Assembly (NCBI GenBank): GCA_964420455.1
Contig: CAYQTO010000022.1
Coordinates: 1-31,009 of the forward strand
Direction of reading: 5' to 3'
Origin: CAYQTO01 sp964420455
GTDB lineage: Bacteria > Sumerlaeota > Sumerlaeia > SLMS01
DNA: 31,009 bases
Under the pieces are notes generated by a model. The model was not told the origin of the DNA. It made no database searches and saw only the letters and a program-made list of their open reading frames with translations. Positions 1 to 7,066 of this stretch are shown one piece after another. A program made the position numbers and the translations under genes. Positions within the stretch are counted from its first letter, which is position 1. The number at the start of each line of letters is the position of its first letter.

Positions 1-226
1 TCGGACTGGGTCTTCGTGCTGTTCTCTTTATCTCTTTGTCTCATTGTTGATATTTCTATAGAGTCGACGGTGCGGTGGAAGGGTGGTGGATTTTACAATG
101 AGTAAAGGAGTAAAGGAGGGGGGATCTGGGGGGTGATGGGAGTGGACGCAATTCTTTGTGGTGTTTTCTTTGTCTCCTTGCCTCATTGTTAAATGCTTTC
201 TTTTTGATATTGCTGGGTTTTTGGGT
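1..226. other. non-coding left edge with AT-rich low-complexity words
   Basis: I see no convincing gene here. The stretch is much richer in A/T than the rest of the window. It holds two copies of the word CTCATTGTT (40-48 and 182-190), which recurs at 2954-2962 and, with one change, at 2760-2768 in the repeat island. It also contains a tandem 8-base repeat at 100-115. It lies downstream of the minus-strand metallophosphoesterase and may be a transcript end or part of a dispersed intergenic repeat. No hairpin followed by a T-run is evident for either strand. Confidence 0.5.
100..115 (+). repeat. tandem 8-bp repeat GAGTAAAG x2
   Basis: Two perfect head-to-tail copies of GAGTAAAG (100-107, 108-115), followed by GAGG. 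It lies in the non-coding left edge. It is short and could be chance or replication slippage. Confidence 0.5.
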
Positions 227-1018
227 TCAGAGTTCGAGGGTGATCCAGCGTGGGCGGCCGTGGTCGCTGGGGATGGTGGCGGTGGCGATGGGGGGGTGGT
301 TATTGCGTTCGACGAGGCCGTTGGCCCCGGTGTGGAGGTGGCCGCTGACGACCCATCGGACTTTGGGGGATTGGGAGAGGAGGTGGCCGAGGGTGAAATT
401 GGCGAGGAAGGGGAGGGTGCGGAGGAATTCGGGGTCGTCGTTGGGGTGGTCGCCGAATTGATTTTTGAAGGTTGGGAAGTGGGTGATGGCGAGGATGTGG
501 TCGATTTCGGAGTCGGCTTGGAGTTTGTCGAGGTTGTTACGGAGGCGTTGTTGGCCGAGGTCGGCGAATTCGGGGTCGGTGTATTCCCAGTCGATGTGGC
601 GTGTGTCGAGGCAATGGGTGGGTTTGTGGGCGGCGGGTTCGGGTTGGGTGGCGGCGCTGTAGTCGTACCAGGCGAGGGCGCCGAGGAGAGCGGTGCGGTT
701 GGGGAGGAGGAGGGGGTCGGTTTCGAGCCAGTGGTAGCCGAGGGAGCGTGTGATGGCGGGGAGGAGGTGGTCGTAGAGGGCGATGCTGGTTTCACCGAGG
801 CTGCCCCAGAGGTCGGCGTTGCCGGGGAGGACGGCGATGGGACAGTCGAGGGGGAGGAAGGCGGAGAGGCATTTTTCGAAGAGTTGTGAGGGGTTGCCGA
901 TGTCGCCGGCGATGACGAGGAGGTCGGGCTCCTCGCGTTCGATGCCGGCGACGAGTCGGCGGATGGTGGCGATGCCGGTGGTTTCGAGATGGAGGTCGCT
1001 GGTGATGAGGACGCGCAT
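227..1018 (-). CDS. calcineurin-like metallophosphoesterase
   Basis: A 263-residue two-metal phosphoesterase, probably cytoplasmic; its substrate cannot be read from sequence. Family blocks appear in order: DLHL near residue 8 (D-x-H), AGDIGN near 38, GNAD near 63, THFP near 190 and GHLH near 230. The third block is GNAD rather than GNH(D/E), so the usual His is Ala; YfcE/MJ0936-type phosphodiesterases also lack this His (GNCD, GNMD), so activity is still likely. The start is the ATG at 1018 (MRVLITSDLH). An open frame continues upstream to about 1603 but only as a shadow of the parvulin gene in another frame. The gene follows the parvulin gene by 17 nt on the same strand, so the two are probably co-transcribed. 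No clear Shine-Dalgarno is seen, so translation may be coupled. Confidence 0.88.
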   Translation of the reverse strand: MRVLITSDLHLETTGIATIRRLVAGIEREEPDLLVIAGDIGNPSQLFEKCLSAFLPLDCPIAVLPGNADLWGSLGETSIALYDHLLPAITRSLGYHWLETDPLLLPNRTALLGALAWYDYSAATQPEPAAHKPTHCLDTRHIDWEYTDPEFADLGQQRLRNNLDKLQADSEIDHILAITHFPTFKNQFGDHPNDDPEFLRTLPFLANFTLGHLLSQSPKVRWVVSGHLHTGANGLVERNNHPPIATATIPSDHGRPRWITLEL

Positions 1019-1035
1019 GTTTTTGGGCAGGGTGC

Positions 1036-1314
1036 CTAGCGCGTTCCGGTGAGTTTGATGAGGTGCCAGCCGAACTGTGTCTGGACGGGTTGGGAGAGTT
1101 GGCCTTCCTGGAGGGCGTAGGCGGCGTCTTCGAAGGGTTTGACCATCATGCCGCGGGAGAACCAGCCGAGGTCGCCGCCGTTTTGGCCGCTGGGGCAGGC
1201 GGAGGCTTCCTGGGCGAGGGCCTCGAAGGTTTCGCCGGCGTCGTGGCGGGCGAGGAGTTTGTCGGCGTCCTCGCGGGTCTTGACGAGGATGTGGCTGGCG
1301 CGGATTTGGTCCAT
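1036..1314 (-). CDS. ppiC: parvulin-type peptidyl-prolyl cis-trans isomerase
   Basis: A 92-residue single-domain rotamase, nearly the length of Escherichia coli PpiC (93 aa). It has the parvulin signatures IRASHILV at residues 4-11, the CPSGQNGGDLGWF segment near 40-52, a catalytic-pocket Met/Phe region (MMVKPFEDAAYAL, about 56-68) and the C-terminal FGWHLIKL. There is no signal peptide, so it probably acts on cytoplasmic proteins. The ATG at 1314 has AAGGA about 6 nt upstream. The gene is divergent from prfB with a 227-bp gap that should hold both promoters; I could not identify convincing -35/-10 boxes. The symbol is by analogy of size and domain only. Confidence 0.9.
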   Translation of the reverse strand: MDQIRASHILVKTREDADKLLARHDAGETFEALAQEASACPSGQNGGDLGWFSRGMMVKPFEDAAYALQEGQLSQPVQTQFGWHLIKLTGTR

Positions 1315-1541
1315 GGGGTTTCCTTGTGGAGGGGGGGATTGGGGTAAGGTGGATAGGGCGTGGGTGATTTGCAAGCCGCAAGATGGTGATGGTGGGGATT
1401 GCTGGGGAGGGTTCGAGGACAAGCTCCTTGCGTTTGGCGGGGTTGGGGAGGAGTTTGGAGGTCTTGCCCGCGACCGGTTGGCGGGCGCAAGGCGCGGGGA
1501 GACCCGGCCGTTCCTGGTATCTTTTTTTTGGAGTCTGGAGC

Positions 1542-2679
1542 ATGCGACAGTTGTCGGAGTCGGTGACGGCGCTTTCGGAGTTGAAGCGGGCGTGTTTGCG
1601 CAACCGGGAGTATCTTTAACTACGACGCGCTGAAGTCGGAGATTGATGCGCTGGAGGGCCAGACGCAGTCGCCGGCGTTTTGGGAGGATGCGGAGCATGC
1701 GCAGCGGGTGATGAAGAAGATCAACCTGCTGAAGGGGCGCGTGGAGCCGTGGGAGGCGCTCGAGCAGGAGATCGACGAGAACCTGGAGATGGCGGAATTG
1801 CTCAAAGAGGAGGGCCACGAGCAGGGGGAGGATGCGGATGCGATCGGGGAGATGGCGGAGGACCTCCGGGGGAGGTTCGAGAAGCTGGAACTGCAGTCGA
1901 TGATGGATGACGAGGCGGATCTTCTGCCGTGTTTCCTCAAGGTGCATTCGGGTGCGGGGGGGACGGAGTCCCAGGATTGGGCGTCGATGCTGTTGCGGAT
2001 GTACCTGCGCTGGTGCGAGCGAAATGGGTACAAGGCGGAGCTGGTGGACGAAGCGGAGGGGGAGTCGGCGGGGATCCAGTCGGCGACGATCCGGATCGAG
2101 GGGCCATACGCGTATGGTTACCTGGCGGGTGAGACGGGCATCCACCGGCTGGTGCGGATTTCCCCGTTCGATGCAAATGCAAGGCGACACACGAGCTTCG
2201 CGTCGGTGGACGTGTCGCCGGAGGTGGACGACTCGATCGAGATCGACATCGGGGTGCAGGACCGCGACTGGCGTATAGACAGCTTTCGCTCCTCGGGAAA
2301 GGGGGGGCAGAAGGTAAACAAGACGACGTCGGCGGTGCGCATCACGCACTTTCCGTCGGGCATCGTGGTGTCGATGCAGAACGAGCGTTCCTGGCACCAG
2401 AACCGGGAACTGGCGTTTCAGGTTCTGCGGTCGCGCTTGTACGAGCAGGAGTTGAAGAGGCGTCGCGAGGCGGCGCAGGCCCGAGAGGCGGAGAAGAAGG
2501 ACATCGATTTCGGCAGCCAGTTGCGGAGTTACGTGCTGCACCCGTACAAGATGGTGAACGACCACCGGATGGAGCTGAAGGTGAACGACGCGGAGGCGGT
2601 GCTCGATGGCGAGATTGATGCGTTTATCGAGGGGTATTTGCGTTGGAAGCTGGGGCGTGATGAGAAGGTGGCGGGGTAG
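1542..2679 (+). CDS. prfB: peptide chain release factor 2 (programmed +1 frameshift)
   Basis: RF2 ends translation at UGA and UAA codons. The first 25 codons (ATG 1542, starting MRQLSESV) end in RNREYL followed by an in-frame TAA at 1617-1619. The rest of the protein continues in the +1 frame from AAC at 1618 through YDALKSEIDAL to the TAG/TGA region ending at 2679. Together this gives about 378 residues (E. coli RF2 has 365). The SPF stop-recognition tripeptide (2161-2169, about residue 207) and the GGQ peptidyl-hydrolase motif (near 2302, about residue 254) fall where expected for RF2. GGAG lies just upstream of the ATG. Annotators that ignore the frameshift would start the gene too late, at GTG 1708. 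The CDS carries one copy of the dispersed GTCTATAC word at 2273-2280 (minus orientation). Confidence 0.96.
1606..1620 (+). promoter_or_regulatory. prfB autoregulatory +1 frameshift site with UAA stop
   Basis: GGGAG (1606-1610, internal Shine-Dalgarno-like), TAT, the slippery CTT (1614-1616), then TAA (1617-1619) and C. The architecture and the 3-nt spacing between the SD-like element and CTT match the classical prfB site of E. coli. The difference is the stop: the usual one is UGA, read by RF2 only, while UAA is read by both RF1 and RF2. The identity of the site is certain from the continuing RF2 homology in the +1 frame. How far regulation still works is inference. Confidence 0.92.
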
Positions 2680-2696
2680 GCGGTGGCGCCGGATAG

Positions 2697-2780
2697 CCGT
2701 ATAGACGAATCTCCCGTTTCCTCCCGGGGTCCCTGCAGTCCTTCTCCTGAGCTCCTGATCTCATCGTTTATTTTTGTTTT
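2697..2780 (+). repeat. 84-bp direct repeat, copy 1
   Basis: Starts with CCGTATAGACGA (containing the dispersed word at 2699-2706) and ends in a T-rich TTTTTGTTTT tract. It differs from copy 2 (2891-2974) at four positions by my alignment. It begins 17 bp after the prfB stop. Confidence 0.95.
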
Positions 2781-2783
2781 GTG

Positions 2784-2883
2784 GCACCCTTACAGGGTGC
2801 GGGCGCTGGGGCGCCGGGAACCCAGGGTGGCGCGGCGTTCGCCGCTGACCCTGGGCTGTTTTGTGGGCACCCTTTCAGGGCGC
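2784..2883. repeat. REP/BIME-like composite palindrome
   Basis: A symmetrical set of inverted repeats between the two 84-bp direct repeats. In order: GCACCCT/AGGGTGC hairpin (2784-2800), GGCGC/GCGCC (2802-2815), a long stem CCCAGGGT (2821-2828) with ACCCTGGG (2848-2855) enclosing GCGGCG-TT-CGCCGC (2832-2845), then GCACCCT/AGGGCGC (2867-2883, one mismatch). No T-run follows, so it is not a standard terminator. The layout resembles extragenic palindromes that I associate with PVC-group genomes (from memory, not checked). It could be a non-autonomous element mobilised by a REP-associated transposase encoded elsewhere. Short open frames across it are typical spurious calls. Confidence 0.8.
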
Positions 2884-2890
2884 GGGGTGG

Positions 2891-2974
2891 CCGTATAGAC
2901 GACTCTCCCGTTTCCTCCCAGGGTCCCTGCAGTCCTTCTCCTGAGCTCCTGATCTCATTGTTTGTTTTTGTTTT
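2891..2974 (+). repeat. 84-bp direct repeat, copy 2
   Basis: About 95% identical to copy 1 and in the same orientation, carrying the dispersed word at 2893-2900. Copies 1 and 2 bracket the REP-like palindrome. The rest of the 331-bp gap (2975-3010) holds a CACCCG/CGGGTG hairpin (2976-2994) and a third copy of the word (2998-3005), just before the GH116 stop codon. Confidence 0.95.
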
Positions 2975-3010
2975 TCACCCGCCCCAGCCGGGTGAGCGTA
3001 TAGACAGGGG

Positions 3011-5656
3011 TCAGGTAGTGAGGGTGAGGAGGAGGGGGGTGCCGTGGTGGAGTTGGAGGGGGGCGTTGGCGAGGAGATAGCGGTGGAGGTTGCCGGGGCG
3101 TTCCTGCTGGTGAATGTCGAGGGGCTCGCCGGCGAGAGTGGCGAGAGCGATGGGGCGGGCGGTGTCGATGATGGCGAGGGGGAGGTTTCCGGCGATGACT
3201 TCGAGGGCGAGGGCGTCCTCGTCGCGGTCGAGGCTGCCGTAGGCGATGCCGGCGAAGAAGGGGACGCGGCCGTTGGCGCCGCCGGGGATGCTGGGCTCGG
3301 CAATGGTGAGGAGTGAGCGGGAGGCGTCGTAGGTGACGGCGGTTGCGGCGAGGACGAGGGCGAAGCTGGCGAGGGAGCGGATGTAGTAGTTGCCGCATTC
3401 GACTTCGTTCCAGGGGTTGCGGTGATGGCCGTCGTGGCGATCGCGGGCGCCCCGGACGATAGCAAGGGCCTCGCGGGGGAGTCCGTGCCAGAGCATGGTG
3501 GCGGCGACCTGATACTCGACGCCGTACCAGACTTCGTCGGAGTAGATGAAGGGGAAGGCGGGTCTGCCGCCTTCGGGCCAGGTGCAGAGGAGAAGGCCGG
3601 CGTCGCCGTGCTGGGCGTAGGTGCGCTGGGCGTGGGGGGGGCGGGTGCCGACGTCGGGGCACCAGTTGTGGTGAAAGATGGTGCGGAGTGCGGTGCGAAG
3701 GCGCTCGGGTTCGTCGATGGGGGCGAGGGAGGCCACACGGGCGAGAAATTCCCCGAGGAGCTGGTCGGAGAGGATGCCGTTGCCGTACTGGTAACGCTCG
3801 GCGTCGACGTCGTCGATGAGTTGTCTATACGCGCCGTTGCGGAGGAGGGTGGTGAGGGACTGGCGTGCGGCGAATTCGCGTTCGGCGAGGGCGCGGCGCT
3901 CGTGCTCGTGGCCGAGGACTCCGGTGATGTTGCGTGCGGCCATGAGGGCGGCGACGTAGAGGCCCTGGGTCATGGGCTCGGGGCCGAGGAATTCAATGTC
4001 GTAGGTGTTGTGGTGGGTTCCCTCGAGGGAGCCGTCGTGGTCCGGGTCCCAGGTGGCGATGGCGTAATCGAGGGTGCGACGGGCGATGGGCCAGGTGCGT
4101 GCGAGCCATTCGCGGTCGCCGGAGAGGAGGAAATCGCGCCAGAGTTGGACGATGTTTCCAAGGAGTCCGTCCGCGGCGGCGTGGAATCTGTGGCGGGACC
4201 TGGCGCCGTGGGGGAGGTCGATGCGAAAGTCGAGGTGGCCGCGTTCGTCGACATTGTGCTCGTAGAGCATGGTGCGGGCGGAGCGTTCGAGGGTGGGAAA
4301 GAGGAAGGCGAGAGCCTGGGCGTAGTTCCAGACGTGGGCGCAGGTCCCGTGGCAGCAGCCGTTGTCGGCGTTGGATCCCTCGAAGGTGTAGAAGGTGCCG
4401 TCCTCGAGGCGCATGGTGGTTGGCGACCGGAGGATGGCGAGGTTGGCGGTGGCGGCGTCGACGATGGGTGCGGGGAGGGTGGATTGGAAGAGGGCGTTGT
4501 GGAAGGCGCGTGTCTCGCGCTCGAGTCGGTCGCGGTGGGTGTGGGCGTGTTGGGCGACCTCCCAGGCGGAGGCGAACCGTGCGGCGTACCAGTTTTTCCA
4601 GAGGGGCGTGCCCCGTTCGGTGGAGGGGGTGTTGGCGCGCTGGTCTTCGGGGACCTGCTGGCATCCGTGCCAGTAGCCCTCGCGGGTGGGAAAGTACCAG
4701 GTGATGAGGAAGGGGATCCGTGTGGTTTCGCCGGGGGCGAGATGGGCGCGGACGGCGAGGGTCGCAATGTCGGTAAAGGGTCCTGCGGAGGGGTCCTGGG
4801 TGTTGAGGGAGGTGTCGAGGCGGCCGTTGCGCCCGAAGGTATTGAGGAAGTGCTGGGCGCCGTCCCAGGGGAAGCGGCCACGCAGCCAGGGGGCAGCGGC
4901 TTCGACGGCGTCGCCGGGGCAGTTGGTGGTGAGGGTGAGTTCGCCGTACTGGGGGTCGGCGGGGGGGAAGCGTTTGGAGGTGAACTCGAGGCCGCGGAAG
5001 GTGCCGTGATCGCGGAGGCGGACGATGCCGTCGCCGGGAGGGCGCCAGTGGTGCTGGTGGGGTCCACCGCGGAGGGGGGGCACGCCCGCGTGGTTCTCCA
5101 TGGAGAAGGCCACGGACACATCACAGGAGACGGGGAGAAGGTTGTGGAGGTCGACCTCGAGGATGGCGAGGGGAAGGGAGGACTCGTCGGCGTTAAGGGG
5201 GACGAGGGGGTTCCAGGCGTGGACGGAGACGGCGAGGGGAAGGGCGGGGTCGCGGAGCTGGACTTCGCCGAAGGGGTACTCGCCGCGAAGGCGGCTTTCG
5301 GGGAACCGGGGGAATCCGGGGGCGAAGTCGAGGCTGGGTGCGGCGCCGGAGATGTCGTCGCGGGTGTGATGGCGGGAGTGTGCGGGGGGGCGTCGGGCCT
5401 CGAGAACGCGGAACTGGGATGGGCGTCCGGCGGGCTGGGCCCAGAGGGAAAGGAAGGTATAACGGAGGCGATGGCTGCGGGCGGGGCGATTGAAGATTTC
5501 CCAGTCGACCAGCTCGCCGTAGGCGGAAAGGCCGACATGTCCGGTCCCGATGCCCCCGACGTAGAAGACCGTTTCGCGGCGGGCGTCGCCCTCATACCAG
5601 CGGGGGGTGTGGGGGGCGAAGAGGCTCTCGTCGGAGTAGGGGAGGTGGGAAACCAT
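3011..5656 (-). CDS. GH116-family glycosidase (beta-glucosidase/glucosylceramidase-like)
   Basis: An 881-residue protein resembling the GBA2/GH116 family, which hydrolyses beta-glucosides or glucosylceramide. The N-terminal beta-domain begins with the glycine motif GGIGTGHVGL (about residues 34-43). The C-terminal (alpha/alpha)6 domain carries blocks at about 425-445 (TFEGSNADNGCC, then HVWNYAQAL) and 545-555 (EGTHHNTYDIEF), the regions where the family's catalytic Glu and Asp lie; I do not assign them exactly. No signal peptide is seen, so a cytoplasmic location is likely. The start is uncertain: I choose ATG 5656, but an in-frame TTG at 5713 would add 19 residues; neither has a clear Shine-Dalgarno. 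The gene is isolated, divergent from the HNH gene and next to a repeat island. The dispersed word at 3823 is read here as A-Y-R-Q. Confidence 0.85.
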   Translation of the reverse strand: MVSHLPYSDESLFAPHTPRWYEGDARRETVFYVGGIGTGHVGLSAYGELVDWEIFNRPARSHRLRYTFLSLWAQPAGRPSQFRVLEARRPPAHSRHHTRDDISGAAPSLDFAPGFPRFPESRLRGEYPFGEVQLRDPALPLAVSVHAWNPLVPLNADESSLPLAILEVDLHNLLPVSCDVSVAFSMENHAGVPPLRGGPHQHHWRPPGDGIVRLRDHGTFRGLEFTSKRFPPADPQYGELTLTTNCPGDAVEAAAPWLRGRFPWDGAQHFLNTFGRNGRLDTSLNTQDPSAGPFTDIATLAVRAHLAPGETTRIPFLITWYFPTREGYWHGCQQVPEDQRANTPSTERGTPLWKNWYAARFASAWEVAQHAHTHRDRLERETRAFHNALFQSTLPAPIVDAATANLAILRSPTTMRLEDGTFYTFEGSNADNGCCHGTCAHVWNYAQALAFLFPTLERSARTMLYEHNVDERGHLDFRIDLPHGARSRHRFHAAADGLLGNIVQLWRDFLLSGDREWLARTWPIARRTLDYAIATWDPDHDGSLEGTHHNTYDIEFLGPEPMTQGLYVAALMAARNITGVLGHEHERRALAEREFAARQSLTTLLRNGAYRQLIDDVDAERYQYGNGILSDQLLGEFLARVASLAPIDEPERLRTALRTIFHHNWCPDVGTRPPHAQRTYAQHGDAGLLLCTWPEGGRPAFPFIYSDEVWYGVEYQVAATMLWHGLPREALAIVRGARDRHDGHHRNPWNEVECGNYYIRSLASFALVLAATAVTYDASRSLLTIAEPSIPGGANGRVPFFAGIAYGSLDRDEDALALEVIAGNLPLAIIDTARPIALATLAGEPLDIHQQERPGNLHRYLLANAPLQLHHGTPLLLTLTT

Positions 5657-5890
5657 GTGGGGCGCCCCGGGTGGGAATGAGGATGATTTGAGGAGGGGGG
5701 CCGCGAGGGGCAACAGGGCTTTGCGGAGGACGAACGGGCCTTTTCACAGGTTTTCCACACGCCGCGGAATTTTCACTGGACTCAAAACAGCGGATACGGA
5801 CAGTACTCTCCCAACTTTCCAACCAGACCGTGACGGTTCGGAAAGAAGTCTTGGTCGTAGCGGACTGGGACGCGAATCGGTAGACCGAGA

Positions 5891-6499
5891 ATGGCCCCGA
5901 TGCTTTCCCAAGGTGTGCTTGTCCTGAACCGCCAATGGATGGCGATTCACGTATGCAGTGTGCGGCGGGCGCTGACGCTGCTGGCGCAGGACTACGCCCG
6001 TGTCATCTCTGAAGACTATCGGACCCACGACTTCGATTCGTGGCGACAGGTCTCTCAACACGTCGAAGAACACGGAAACGACTTCATCTATACGCCGACG
6101 TTCCGGCTGCTGGTGCCGGAGGTGATCCTGCTGACGGGCTTCAACCGGCTGCCTCCACGGACGGTGAAGTTCAACCGGCGCAACATCTACATGCGCGACC
6201 ACTACACGTGCCAGTATTGCGGGGTGCGGCCTCCGAAGGAGGAACTCACGATCGACCACATCATTCCGCGGAGCAAGGGCGGGCGGTCGACGTGGGAGAA
6301 TGTGGTGCTGGCGTGCCAGACATGCAACTCGCACAAGGGGAGCAAGACGCCGGCGGAGGCGGGCATGCAGCTCCGCAAGGCGGCGAAGCGGCCCCACTGG
6401 CTGGCGACGCTGCGCAGCACGCTAAAGGGCCCCGAGCGGCCGATCTGGCAACGGTTTGTCGACGCCGCGTACTGGAACGTGGCGCTCGAGGAAGAGTGA
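5891..6499 (+). CDS. HNH endonuclease-domain protein
   Basis: A 202-residue protein with an N-terminal region (LVLNRQWMAIHVCSVRRAL, about residues 10-28) typical of a widespread stand-alone HNH family, followed by a zinc-bound HNH nuclease domain: CQYCG near 105, the IDHIIPRSKGG core near 120, ENVVLACQTCN near 135. The two CxxC pairs bind structural zinc, and the His pair with Asn forms the metal-dependent nuclease centre. The biological role of this family is not settled, and no methylase or restriction partner lies nearby. The ATG at 5891 is preceded only by a weak GAG; ATG 5900 is an alternative. A strong terminator follows 9 bp after the stop. Confidence 0.85.
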   Translation: MAPMLSQGVLVLNRQWMAIHVCSVRRALTLLAQDYARVISEDYRTHDFDSWRQVSQHVEEHGNDFIYTPTFRLLVPEVILLTGFNRLPPRTVKFNRRNIYMRDHYTCQYCGVRPPKEELTIDHIIPRSKGGRSTWENVVLACQTCNSHKGSKTPAEAGMQLRKAAKRPHWLATLRSTLKGPERPIWQRFVDAAYWNVALEEE

Positions 6500-6507
6500 T
6501 GGCGAGG

Positions 6508-6533
6508 GGGCCCCGGGAGACCGGGGCCCTTTT
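6508..6533 (+). terminator. intrinsic terminator after HNH gene
   Basis: A perfect 9-bp GC stem (GGGCCCCGG at 6508-6516, CCGGGGCCC at 6521-6529) with a GAGA tetraloop, followed by TTTT (6530-6533). It sits between the HNH stop and the trmL ribosome-binding site, so it should end the HNH transcript. Any read-through into trmL would be reduced. Confidence 0.85.
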
Positions 6534-6551
6534 CGCAGGAGTCCCGCGGCC

Positions 6552-7016
6552 GTGACCTTGCCGGCGGTGATGCTCGTCCAGCCGCGCATCCCCCAGAACG
6601 TGGGGGCCGTGGGTCGGGTTTGCGCCGCGAACGGCCTCGCGCTTCACGTGGTGCGACCAATTCCGTTTTCCCTGTCGGACGCGGCCCTGCGGCGCGCCGG
6701 CATGGACTACCTGGACCTGCTCGACCTTCACGTTCATCACAACTGGCCGGCGGCGTGCCGGGAGCTCGGGGGCCGGCGGCGCCTGCTCTTTTCCAGCAGC
6801 GGCGAAACCTGTCTCTACGATGTGGCCTTCCGGGAGGGGGACGTGCTGGTGCTCGGGAGCGAGCCGGCAGGGCTGCCGGAACTGCTCGGAGCAGAGTTCG
6901 ACTGGGCGGCCAGCGTCCGCATCCCGATGGAGAACCCCGCCGCGCGCTGCCTGAACCTGGCGACGTCGGCGGCGCTCGGCGTTTACGAGGCGCTGCGCCA
7001 GCTCCGCGGTTGGTAG
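6552..7016 (+). CDS. trmL: tRNA (cytidine/uridine-2'-O-)-methyltransferase TrmL-like (SPOUT)
   Basis: A 154-residue SPOUT methyltransferase, almost the size of E. coli TrmL (157 aa), which 2'-O-methylates the wobble base of certain leucine tRNAs using S-adenosylmethionine. The three family blocks are present: IPQNVGAVGR near residue 14, LVLGSEPAGLP near 98 and IPMENPAARCLNLATSAAL near 122, which form the knotted cofactor site. The start is GTG 6552, with AGGAG at 6537-6541 ten bases upstream. An open frame extends to 6456 but would overlap the preceding gene and the terminator. Family membership is firm; the exact tRNA target is by analogy. Confidence 0.9.
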   Translation: MTLPAVMLVQPRIPQNVGAVGRVCAANGLALHVVRPIPFSLSDAALRRAGMDYLDLLDLHVHHNWPAACRELGGRRRLLFSSSGETCLYDVAFREGDVLVLGSEPAGLPELLGAEFDWAASVRIPMENPAARCLNLATSAALGVYEALRQLRGW

Positions 7017-7066
7017 AACCCCGTGGCCGGGTTGTTGCTCCCCGTCATAGGGGGAGATTACGGCCC

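Noticed and set aside
158..889. 243-residue plus-strand open frame opposite the metallophosphoesterase
   Set aside because: Low-complexity Gly/Val/Glu composition; the minus-strand frame carries all the phosphoesterase motifs.
227..1018. Loss of the catalytic His in the phosphoesterase GNH motif (GNAD) as a sign of a dead enzyme
   Set aside because: Active relatives of the YfcE/MJ0936 type have GNCD or GNMD at this place, so the change is not exceptional.
1036..2565. Upstream extension of the parvulin frame to 509 residues
   Set aside because: The extension runs antisense through prfB; ATG 1314 has a good ribosome-binding site and gives a standard-length parvulin.
2976..2994. CACCCG/CGGGTG hairpin as a terminator for prfB or GH116
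   Set aside because: The T-rich tract is on the wrong side for prfB and gives an A-run for the GH116 transcript.
2683..3080. Small open frames across the repeat island
   Set aside because: They translate palindromic repeats in more than one frame, a known source of false hypothetical proteins; no ribosome-binding context.
3422..5680. 752-residue open frame on the plus strand opposite the GH116 gene
   Set aside because: It is a Gly/Glu/Val-rich translation with no motif, created by the C-ending codon bias of the real gene on the other strand.
5751..5759. DnaA-box-like TTTTCCACA upstream of the HNH gene
   Set aside because: A single site with one mismatch to TTATNCACA, no cluster and no dnaA, dnaN or AT-rich unwinding region; not an origin.
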